Of a DNA stretch of 64,000 bases, positions 48,549-58,232 are shown in pieces. The position numbers and the translations under genes were made by a program. The stretch lies in contig OZ234495.1 in the NCBI GenBank assembly GCA_965153455.1, positions 1,550,001 through 1,614,000 on the forward strand, read 5' to 3'. Below the pieces are notes generated by a model. That model ran no database searches. It worked only from the letters and a program-made list of their open reading frames with translations, and was not told the DNA's origin. The first letter of the stretch is position 1, and the number at the start of each line of letters is the position of its first letter. This stretch comes from Sphagnum compactum (Eukaryota > Bryophyta > Sphagnopsida > Sphagnales).

Positions 48549-49250
48549 TTGGTCGTGAAGGATGTGGGATCACAGAAGGTAGACAACGCCATTGGACAAT
48601 TGGTGGCAATGGTGTTGTTAGCTCGAAGGGAATTGAAGAAGGGGTTGTTGGCAGCTAAAGTCCCAAAGGTACTCACATCTTTGAATGCCATAGCAGCTGA
48701 ACATGAATGTGATCTAATCATTAATGTGCAATGTAATGGATCAGTGTTACACGAAGTGTTGGTGGATGAAAAGGCGGGGGTCAATGTGATGACAATTCTT
48801 GCAATGAAGTACTTAAGGTTGAGAATTGATAGACCGACTTTCATAACCCTAAAAATGACTAACACACGAGTTATTGGGCGAGAAGGAGTAATTAGCAATG
48901 TTGCAATCATTATAATGAAGGTTTCCAGCATTATGAATTTCCATGTGGTATTAGAAAAAAATGGGGCTTACCTAATGATATTAAATAGGGCTTGGTTAAT
49001 AAAATCATATGCAAGGAATTATTGGGACGAAAGATACATGACCATTGGAGTTCATCTTGACCAACAAAAAGTTCCATTTACAAACTTTGTGAAGAGCTCC
49101 AGAGGAACAAGTGCATATGATGATGAATCAGAAACAAACCAAAGTTCTAGTTCTAAAGGGATTTACACAAATGATTTTAGTGAAGAAGAAGTATGTTATA
49201 TATGCTTTGGAAGCAATCCCCAAGGTTGGAGCTTTATTTTAGGCGGATAA
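48549..49250 (+). pseudogene. Ty3/gypsy protease region, open 233-codon frame
   Basis: This is the longest uninterrupted frame in the element. LIINVQCNGSVLHEVLVDEK leads into AGVNVMT, where retroelement proteases have a D-(S/G)-G-(A/S) active-site turn. Here the residues after Asp are Glu-Lys-Ala-Gly, so the turn is altered. The downstream part (RVIGREGVISNVAI, FHVVLEKN, ILNRAWL) fits the rest of the fold. Likely inactive. Confidence 0.7.
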
Positions 49251-49439
49251 AAAAGTTCAATGGGATAATGATTAATCAATTGCACGGATGTTGACAAAAG
49301 GAAAAATTGTGGAACGGGTGAAGAAGATTCAACTAGGACCAAACCTTTGCCCTAAGGAAAGAAGGCAACATGAAGATTTATTGTGTAAGTATATCCATCT
49401 ATTTGCCTTTAGCTACAAGGACCTTAGGGAAGTCACCAT

Positions 49440-50250
49440 GGAACAACACAAAATGGAATGATTACCAAATGCCAAACCAATCAGGACCGATCGAGGGAGG
49501 TGGAATCTAAGATATAGTACAATGGTGAAAGAACTTGACAAGTTGTTAGAGGCAGGGTTTATTAAACCTGTGGAGACAACTGAATGACTTTCTTTTGTGG
49601 TATTAGCGTTAAAGAAAAATGGCAAACTAAGGGTATGTGTCAACTACAAAGTTTTAAATAAAGTAATTAAGAAAAATTTATACCCTTTGCCATTTTGTGA
49701 AGAAATTTTGGAAGAGGTAGCACGACACAAGATGTACACATTTGTAGATGGGTACAGGGGTTACCACCAAATGAAAATTGCTCCGAAGGATCAATTGAAA
49801 ACCACATTCACCACACCATGGGGAAAATTTTGTTACATAGTAATGCCGTTTGGTTTATGTAATGTTCTAGGGACATTTCAACATTTGATGAACAAGGTTT
49901 TTGAACCATTCTTGGGCCTTTTTCTATGAATTATAATTGACAACTTTGGAGTTTATAGTGATAGAACTTCCCACCTTACCAAACTTGAGTTAGTTTTTCA
50001 ATGTTTTGATGGTTCAAGAGTGATTTTGAACCCTAAGAAAACCAAAATTGGTTTTTCAGAAAGGAACATGGTTGGACACATTGTGTCAAAGGATGGAATA
50101 GCCACAGATTTCGAAAAGTTTGATAGGATTTCAAAGCTTTCTTTCCCCACCACAAAAAAATCCCTTCAAGGTTTTTTGGGTATGGTGGGTTATTATCGAA
50201 GGTTCATACACATGTTTGCAGCAAAAACATGTCCTTTAACATGATTCCTG
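49440..50250 (+). pseudogene. Ty3/gypsy reverse transcriptase remnant
   Basis: Recognisable blocks are ELDKLLEAGFIKPVE, LALKKNGKLRVCVNYKVLNK, YPLPFCEEILEEVARHKMYT, FVDGYRGYHQMKIAPKDQL and VMPFGLCN. The catalytic (F/Y)xDD box is replaced by IIDN near 49940, after a stop at 49929. A further block runs ILNPKKTKIGFSERNMVGHI and FLGMVGYYRRFI. Loss of the Asp pair plus stops means it is dead. Confidence 0.85.
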
Positions 50251-50269
50251 CATGAAGATGCACCTACAC

Positions 50270-50916
50270 CAATGGTGGATGAGGTGTAAAATCATGCATT
50301 TCAACAACTTAAATTGGCTTTTCAAACTACACTAATCCTTTGGACTCTAGATTGGAACAAACCATGTTTAGTATATTGTGATGCATATGGAGAAGTGGTG
50401 GGGAGCACACTATCCCAATTGGACAAAAATGGGCATGACCATCCCATTCAATTGGATAGTAGACAATTAACTTCAGTAGAAAAAAATTATATTGTGACCA
50501 AACAGGAAGGTCTTACAATTATTTTCTCTTTTAAAAAATTTTGCCATTACTTATTGGGGTACAAGGCCAAAATTATGATAGATCACAAGGCCTTAACTTA
50601 CTTGGTCAACAAGTCCAATCCAAGTGGTTGACTTGCTTAATGGTTGTTGTTAATGGAGAAATTTGACATTGACATTGACATTGTCCATTGTCCAAGAAGG
50701 CGACATGGCAATGTTGATGGCCTTACAAAGGCATACAAAGGAGTGGGTGATGTTTTAGAGGATGATGATTTTCAAAATGCAACAATAATGACCGTTAATG
50801 TAGAAGAAGCGCTTGAAGAATATCGAGAAATCATTCAATACTTGGATGGCATGAGGTTGGAGCCACACAAGTGGTGTGAACACGAATTGTGCACAAAAAT
50901 GGAAATTACTCAATAA
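50270..50916 (+). pseudogene. Ty3/gypsy RNase H remnant and linker
   Basis: LVYCDAYGEVVGSTLSQLDK carries the first RNase H Asp region. It is followed by SRQLTSVEKNYIVTKQEGLT, HYLLGYKAKIMIDHKALTYL and, after a stop, FDIDIDIVHCPRRRHGNVDG. The order and motifs match the RT-RH of gypsy elements. Confidence 0.8.
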
Positions 50917-50949
50917 TAAGGGGACCAATTTTACTTCAAAGGAAGGGAT

Positions 50950-51530
50950 GGTGTTTTGCAATGAACCATTGGAAAAGGTGAAATTTCGCGTCTTTTATAT
51001 AAATTTCATGATGGGTTTTTTGGAAGCCACTTTGCAAGACAAATCACAATAGAAAAGATTTTGCAAGAAGGTCATTACTGGCCCACCCTCTTTAAAGATG
51101 CCCATGATTATGGTAAGAGTTGTGATGTATGTCAAACTTATGCACAAAAGTCTATTATGAATGGCCTTCTACACCCCATATCACCTCTAAGACCTTTTGA
51201 AAAATGGGGAATTGATTTTATGGGGCCATTGCTAGTGACTAGGATAGGGCATCAATTCATTATGATTACCACATACTACCTCACAAAATTTGCAAAAGTA
51301 TGTGCCTTGAAGTCCTTAATGAAATAAGAAATAAGACGATTTATGTATGAACAAAATTTTATTTGATTTGGGACATCACTTGAAATTGTTTTTGATAATG
51401 ATCCCCAGTTTTTGAGTGAGGGTGTGAAAAACTTGTTAGTTGCCTTGCAGTGAAACATAGGTTTACCATTATGTATAAACCTAACATTAATGGCCTAATA
51501 AAAAGGACAAGTAATATATGCAAGTCTATA
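50950..51530 (+). pseudogene. Ty3/gypsy integrase remnant
   Basis: The HHCC zinc module is visible (FHDGFFGSHFAR, EGHYWPTLFKDAHDYGKSCD, then VCQ). Catalytic Asp 1 is in WGIDFMGPL and Asp 2 in VFDNDPQFLSEG, after two stops. At the third acidic position the frame reads NGLIKRTSN, Lys where Glu is expected. Integrase would be inactive. Confidence 0.8.
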
Positions 51531-51600
51531 GTTTCTACGATTTTTACAAAAACTATATATCATCTTCCTATCTTAGTATTTGTGTTGAATAGAAATAGTT

Positions 51601-53185
51601 TACACCACCTTTGGCTATAGTAATACCTTGGTACCATTTTAGGTTTGAAACTTGGTTGTTAAATAATTATTTTATTTTCAAATTCTAGTGCAGTAATAAA
51701 AATAATAACTTATGAAATTTTTGCATTAAATATAGGTAACTTCTTTGGCAAGTTTTCTGAACCTCTACACAACATTTTTTACTATTTACAAAAACAAAGA
51801 GAGATAATGTTCCTCTAGATTGTAGGAGGGAGAAGTGTTCTTAATTATTGAACACTTGGTCTACAATGGTGGATTGACTTGAATCAAGAATCCACTGGGT
51901 TTCCACCAATTTTTTGTATTTTGACATTTCAAACAGATAATTTTTTAAAAATTTGAAAATTTTCAAAAATAATTTAATTACTTCTAACCTTGGAAAGGTA
52001 CTTTGAAAAAAACTGAAATTGAGAATTTTTCCTTGTACCATGCATGATAGCTAGATGATATTTAAATGAAATCAGTTCCCACCATTTGATTATATAACAT
52101 AACTTATGTGTGAGGGTCATGTTTTGGAATGTCAATTGGGGATGGCTACAAAATGGAATGTGGTAGCCAACAATTGTGGGTTAAATCTAGAAAGGGTTCA
52201 ATGTGTTTTGTGTGGCAAATTCCCAGTTTCATTTATATGGGAAACTAGAATTGAAATCATAACCAAGATAGTTTTAATTTTAAAAAAAAATTGAAACACG
52301 AAGTTCTTCATAACATAAAGAATTGCCCAACAATGGTAAGAACCCTTTTACTCCTAATCTACAAGTGATAATGTTCATTTTTAACATTCACCTTGTACTT
52401 TTGATGGGTAAAGGATAATTGTAAACTACAACGTGCTTAAATGTGTGCCATAAGGTCATTTTTATAATATTGTAAAAATTAAAATGATTCTCAACATTAT
52501 TTAATTTGTAATATTGTAAAATAATACTCATTTTTATGAAATAAATTATTATTTCAATAGACCTTCACAAAATCACAATCAACTTGTTTGCAAAAACCAA
52601 ATGAAATATTTTCAAATTTTCATTCATTGAATCCCACAATACATTTCAAACTTGTAAATGGACTCATAATTTTCATTGTTGTCAATTCTTTGTTTAAATT
52701 TCTTCCTCAATATTCATGTGAATGATTATGTAGTTAACATTATAATTTAAAATATCATTGACAAAAAATCAAAAGTGCTATGAACTTTTAAAGTTTTTAA
52801 CTTTTCTGATTTTAAAAAGTTTTTAAAAAAAAAATCTTAACAATTTTTGCAACCTTGTCATTTCACTAGGTTCTATATAATGCAAAGAATGTTAATTATT
52901 TTGAATTAAAAAAAATTAAAGTCATTTAAATGTGATGATAAGAAAATAATATCAATAAAACAATTATTTTAAAATTAAAACTTGATCACAACGAATTTCT
53001 CTCATGCCAAAAATGAATCGCTATAACTTGCAATTACCTAAAAGCCCACAAATAAGGAATGCTCCCAAGTTTCGATGCTAAACTCAACGATTACCCCTAG
53101 GCCACTTATTTTGAGAATGCCCTTGGGTCTTCGGCTTTACAAAACACATAAAGCACTCCTTAAAAGTTTTTAATGTATTTAAAGA
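51601..53185. other. AT-rich DNA after the retroelement
   Basis: 51850-51930 repeats part of the dispersed family (ACAATGGTGGATTGACTTG; compare 4499-4575). The rest is AT-rich with no gene. Part may be a decayed 3' LTR, which I cannot prove without the matching 5' LTR. Confidence 0.4.
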
Positions 53186-53189
53186 ACAT

Positions 53190-53430
53190 ATTAGAGTTAT
53201 CGTGTAAAGACAGGAAACGACAACATCATTACCCTGAGTTTGGTCGAAAATAGGGTGAGATTTAAAAAAACCTGCAAAAAAGCACATTAAAAAGAAATTG
53301 ATGGTTTTCTGGGTTTCACCCTGTCTTTCTGTTTTCCTGAGCGCCTCCACCGCTGCTACATATATTTTCACTGCAACCACCTGTACAATCTGACCTGCTC
53401 TTATTGTGCAATCTGGGCTGTTCATTGAAA
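53190..53430 (+). mobile_element. MITE-like family, truncated copy
   Basis: It starts ATTAGAGTTATCGTGTAAAG and later has TTTTCCTGAGCGCCTCCACC and GCTGCTACATATATTTTCAC. These match, in order, the reverse complement of the full element at 53573-53966. The far end is missing. Confidence 0.65.
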
Positions 53431-53572
53431 GAAATCAGTAGTCACACCTTATGCCTAGCAATGCTCTTGGATTAAAGCATTCCAAAAATAAGAGTCCACA
53501 CTTGGCTGTCACCTCAAGAACCATTTGACGAATTCCCTTCACAAAACTTTATTGTTTCAAGTATCACCAAAA

Positions 53573-53966
53573 ATTAGAGTTATCTGTAAAGTCAGCCTGT
53601 TTTCACCCTCTCTTTAGGCCTGCTTTCACCCCTAATCCCCTCTTCAGTGACATCTGGAAAGTAATGAAATTCTATTAAATCTCAGTATGAAATGCTGAAA
53701 CGCAGCATTTAATGCACAAGGTTCGAGAGTAATTATAGTAGTTGTACACGTAGGAGCAGTGAAAATATGTAGCAGTAGTGTAGGCACTCAGGAAAAAGGA
53801 AAGAAAGGATGAAACTCAATTTACCACCAAAATTGCTGAAAAAAAAACTAGTCTGAGTCCCAGTTATTTCATTGTGTAAAATTTTCATTCCCAGTTACGC
53901 GTTTGATGCCCTATTATGCCGAAACTGACCGTTCTCACCCCCCTAGACTTTACAGATAACTCTAAT
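53573..53966 (-). mobile_element. MITE-like element, 394 bp, 21-bp perfect terminal inverted repeats
   Basis: The left end, ATTAGAGTTATCTGTAAAG plus TC (53573-53593), is the exact reverse complement of 53946-53966. The interior lacks coding capacity. If the outer TA is the target-site duplication, it fits Tc1/mariner-like elements; if TTA/TAA, PIF/Harbinger-like. Two related copies lie at 53190-53430 and 57885-58232, so this is a family. Confidence 0.85.
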
Positions 53967-54797
53967 GGCACCAAAAAAAATTCCTCCTACCATAGTACAT
54001 GAACATATTCAACAGTGATCAAATTCTTCTTGAAATCGTAGAGAGAGAGCACATAGATTTTCCTTGAGCGCTTTCATTTAAGGAAAAATGTGCACGGATG
54101 TGGTGTGTGTCTAGAACGCAGGGGATCATGCATTTGTTGAAAATGGTGATCAGGGAGCATAAAAAAGGATGCAAGTACATTGGGCCTACTCTTGCATGGG
54201 GAAAATGATTTTGAAAAAAGAGAATTGCAAGAAAGATGCACATGGAAAATAATATATTATATGCCAAAATGAGTTTTTAATAAACAAATAAATTACTCAG
54301 CACCTCAATGCTGAATCTGTACAACAATACTACAAGAAATCAAAATAGAAAAGCCTCAATACTTAGAGCTCTAAAATACTTATGCCAGTGAAAAAATCAT
54401 TTACTCTGGTATACCTATGTGACAATATAGCTCAGAAACCCTGATTAGCTTCAAATTGCCATACATGATACGAGGCACTAATGGTCTTCTTCACTATAGT
54501 GCCATACAAGGCACTATAGTATTCCCGTACATGGTTCTAGTCCAGTATCAATTTGGACCGAACTTCCCAGTGAAAGATGGCCAAGGGTACACTTTTTCTA
54601 GAACCCTTGAATCCACACTTCTTTTGTGTTCTCCCAAGACCCAAAAGGGTGAGGTAGAAAAAGAAGTGAAGAACACACAACGTGTTGAAAAAGTAATAAT
54701 GAATATTAAGTCTTGTGTGCATCATATTGTTGCCAACAAAATTGTGTGTTTAAAGTGTGCTTGCAAATGGCAATTGTGGTCAGCTTCTTTCAAAGAA
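53967..54797. other. Intergenic DNA, no gene seen
   Basis: It lies downstream of the minus-strand gene ending at 54798 and may include its 3' UTR. A plus frame at 54456-54806 has no family resemblance. AT-rich, no other structure seen. Confidence 0.4.
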
Positions 54798-56212
54798 CTA
54801 AATTAGGCGAGTTCTTCTGAAGCTGTTCCCTCTGCAGTATCGGCACACTAGACACACAGTCAATCCCAACACCACAACACCGACAAATGCAAAACCAATG
54901 TACTCGCCAACTTTTGAAGTTGATTTACTTGATCCAGTACTACCTTTGGCACCACTTGTTGATCCTGTTACACAGAACACATTGAACCTTTCAAATCAAT
55001 ATTGCTCCAGAAATTGCAACTTTACTCTGATTGCAGTTACAAATCTTACTAGGTTCATGCCAAAATGTGTTATAGCAAGGCCAAAAAGATCCTTGGATTG
55101 ATGGGGGGTAGGCTGGGAATGAGATTTGAGAAACTAGGTTGCAATTGATACATTTGGACTCACAAAGGTGCTAATAGAATAGTTAAAATATCTGTGCTCA
55201 ACCCTAGAAAAACAAAAGAAGGAAAGTAGGGAAGCAATAATCAATGTTCTGCAGTTATTGAGAAAATGGATGGTTATCAATAAGGGTTTAAGGGTAAAGT
55301 TATTCATAACCAACGTCTAGGGTATGGACTTGGCAAACTGGTTCAAGTAGAGTTCAAACAGACATTTCATGTGAGGAGAGGTTGGTACGTAGGTAAGTAG
55401 TAGGTACCTCCAGGAGTTGTGGAAGACTTTGGAGGAGGTGGGTTGCTATCAGTACCATTTGAAGCAGGAGCTGCTGCTGCACCCGGGGCTGTTGAAGATT
55501 TCAATTTCCAACATTACAAGGAGAGTCTTAGAAAAAGGACTTGTAACTTGTGTGAGAAAATAACATAAATCTTGGAAAACATGTTATATGATGTGAAATT
55601 GAGAGGAATTTTATACAAAAATGAGTGCAGATCTATGCAATGTTCAATTTCTCTGGCACCCAATTCTTGTGCCGGCTAGTAACGGATTCCAAAACAAATT
55701 GCAACGAAAAATTGTAAGGTGTGTGAAGAATAACTGCAAGCTGTGAAATAGAAGCTGGTGGGATTAAGAAGAATTGCATACTTGCAGCGGGAGTAGTAGC
55801 CGTCGCCGTCAATAGAGCTCTTCTAATTCTGAAAGTTTTTTCCGAGTTCAAGCTGCTGGCATCGACTGCAATCACACATGATGCCCATGCCCACACTTTC
55901 ATACGATCAGCCAATTTACGTTTATCACTGGGTTGCGGTTAGGAGAGGCTGCAAGCAGGAAAAAAATTGCTCTAGAGCAACACCCACATCAAGTGCAAAA
56001 AGTTCACCAGGAAGCAAAGAATAGCCCTGAGGTTTCTAACATGAAATTACGCTTATGATCAATCGACTATATACGAGACATAGCAAGTCTCGGAATCGCG
56101 ACATACCCGACGCGACGACAGAGGATACCAGTATCGTGCAGAGCACGACGATTAGCAACGTCGACCTCCGAGACAGACAGCCATGAGCTCCAAACGCACT
56201 CCACCTTGCCAT
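54798..56212 (-). CDS. Secreted Pro/Ser/Thr/Ala-rich single-pass membrane protein, 145 aa, four exons
   Basis: Exons (minus, 5' to 3'): 56212-56107, 55865-55782, 55488-55408, 54964-54798. All introns are GT-AG, all junctions phase 1, and they join to exactly 146 codons including the stop. Exon 1 encodes a signal peptide (RRSTLLIVVLCTILVSSVVA, residues about 15-34). Exons 2-3 give a short ectodomain with TATATTPAA and NPPPPKSSTTPGG, resembling arabinogalactan-protein/extensin-like glycosylation sites, and one NGT sequon. Exon 4 gives a Gly/Ser linker, one membrane helix (YIGFAFVGVVVLGLTVCLVC) and a short basic tail. No named family is recognised. By topology it is a type I plasma-membrane or cell-wall-facing protein. 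The consistent phases and signal peptide make the gene model good; expression is unproven. Confidence 0.68.
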
Positions 56213-56409
56213 CCTTGGTCCTCAAATCGGCTTGCTACCAGTTTGTAATTTTGGTGGAAGTATTTGAAATAAGCACCACACTGTTGGAGTAATGAAGCAA
56301 ATTAATTTGGTAGAGAACTAGTACTGCAGCTCAAGAAGAGATGAAGATCAGCGGAAGCAAAACAATTGATTGATGATCAAAATGGAAATCATGGGTGCAG
56401 CAGCAGCAG

Positions 56410-56419
56410 CTTATATAAA
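56410..56419 (-). promoter_or_regulatory. Candidate TATA box for the 145-aa gene
   Basis: TATATAA reads on the minus strand about 200 bp upstream of the ATG at 56212. The same sequence reads TTATATAAAG on the plus strand, so direction is ambiguous. It is the only TATA-like element in the GC-richer upstream stretch. Confidence 0.35.
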
Positions 56420-57884
56420 GCCTTGCCGGAACGGGTCGAAGAAGGTTCATGGAGTCAACAACAGCAGAGCTGCAGGATTCATTAGGGAAAGAAGATTCAG
56501 AGGAAGAAAGGAGATCCAGCCTTTGAATTTCCTTTTCCCCGAAGGGATTGGGAGATCATCGCCTCTGACTAGCCTACATCATCGTCTTTGACCGACGACA
56601 AACGTGTCTGCGATGGTATGTCCGTCCCCAGTTGCAATCTACAGAGACTACGTCAAATCTTCAAGTGCAGATAGATGTGGTCTCCAATTATCAGCTGATC
56701 AAGCAACTAACAAATCCACGTGCTGATTTTTGTTCTTTGCTTCTTTCTTTTCTGCTTCCCTTGTCTTGTTGTAATAAAGTCCGGCGGGTTTGCATCATCT
56801 TCTTTTTCTCAGGAACGCGTCGCCGCCGCGTAGAGACAAAGTTTCCGAAGGAATGTACTAACGGACGCAACTGTAAAGAGAGAGAGAGAAACGCGGTATC
56901 AAAACTAGGTATGAGGAAAAACACTTAGGTCTGTTTCGACCGGTGTCATCTACAGTGGGCGGTTCTCACGTTTTGGTATTCAGAACCGGCAGGTAAAGGT
57001 AAAGGGGTAAAAGCAAAGTCAAGTAGATCAGTTAGTGTATTGTTTTAGTTGAATTATAACTACTTTATAATATATCAAAACTTATTAAATATTTAATTGA
57101 TTGGGTAAAAAAATTAAAATTAATATGATTTTTAATTTTATGTGAAAAAAATATGATTAAAATACAATAGTTAAGTAAGATTATTGTGAATGAAAGTATG
57201 TGCAGATAAATGTTCTATTTCATAAAAGTAGGTGCAAGGAGATTAAGATAATGTTCAAATTAAAAATAAATAAATGAGAGCTTTAAAATATATCATAAAT
57301 TTTGTGAAAATATGTAACTTAAAAACATTATATTTGGTTTTTGAAAATGAAGTAAGTTTAAAATATTTTAATTTTTAAATGCATTATTTACACACTTTTA
57401 TTATTGCTTTTCATTATTATAAAATTTACATTCTTATGATGTCAATTGAGGCTCCATGATTTTACATTATGTTATGAGTTCTTGAACTATTTTCATGATA
57501 AGATGTGAAAATCATTATTTTGAAATTAAAAAGATTTATTTTTATAGTCTATTTGATTATGCTTTTACCTAGAATATAAGTACACCCTTCACCTTGTAAT
57601 TGCGAAACTGATTTGGACCCTGTTCGAAAGGGGAGATTTTCTTATTATTATAAAAAATATTCAAGAACAAGAATCAAAGGTTCCAAAATAATTGAAAGTT
57701 TTCAAAAGACTGGAACCAGAGATTCTTTTGGTTCTTTATAAACTCAAATGACCACACAACACTGGTTGGTATGTAACATTGTATAGATAATGTTTGGTAT
57801 TGAGGATGGGAACCACTCTTTCCTCAGTTATGAGGTATAGGGATCAATACTTGGACCGTAGAGGGATCAAAGGCTGATATAATA
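56420..57884. other. Upstream flank of the 145-aa gene, then AT-rich DNA
   Basis: 56.4-56.95 kb has balanced composition and could hold regulatory sequence or the 5' part of an unknown plus-strand transcript. A 25-codon ATG frame (MESTTAELQDS...) near 56450 is too short to call. Beyond 57.0 kb it is AT-rich with nothing recognised. Confidence 0.4.
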
Positions 57885-58232
57885 AGTGTAAAGTCAAGCG
57901 ATTCGGGGCATAGTTTCAGCATAATAGGGCATCAAACGCGTAACTGGGAACGAAAATTTTACTAAAGGAAATAACTGGGACCCAAACTAGTTTTTCTTTT
58001 GGTGTTAAACTGAGTTTCATCCTGTGATTCCTTTTTCCTGAGCGCCTTCACCGCTCTTACACATATTTTGACTGCTCCTACTTGTACAACTACTATAATT
58101 AGTCTTGAACCTTGTGCATTAAATGCTGAGTTTCTGCATACTGAGATTTAATAAAATTACTTTGCGGATACCACTGCAAGAGGGGATAGGGGGTGAAAGA
58201 GATGGCTTCACAGATAATTCAAGTTATATCAG
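57885..58232 (+). mobile_element. MITE-like family, third copy
   Basis: It is collinear with the reverse complement of 53573-53966: GGCATCAAACGCGTAACTGG, TTTTTCCTGAGCGCC, TTACACATATTTTGACTGCT, ACAACTACTATAATTA and CTTGTGCATTAAATGCTGAG. Its terminal repeats are eroded (GTGTAAAGTC at the left, CTTCACAGATAATTC at the right). Confidence 0.75.

Larger units (their letters stand above)
46900..51600 (+). mobile_element. Decayed Ty3/gypsy LTR retrotransposon (gag-PR-RT-RH-INT)
   Basis: Domain order gag, protease, reverse transcriptase, RNase H, integrase on one strand is the Ty3/gypsy (Metaviridae) order. Numerous stops and frameshifts break it into pieces, which are described separately. I could not find matching LTRs, a primer-binding site or a target-site duplication by eye, so the limits are approximate. 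The dispersed-repeat piece at 51850-51930 lies just beyond. Confidence 0.88.

Noticed and set aside
56370-56591. Plus-strand 73-codon frame and a 25-codon ATG frame after TTATATAAAG
   Set aside because: No homology, no splice support, and the same TATA-like element serves better as the promoter of the minus-strand 145-aa gene.
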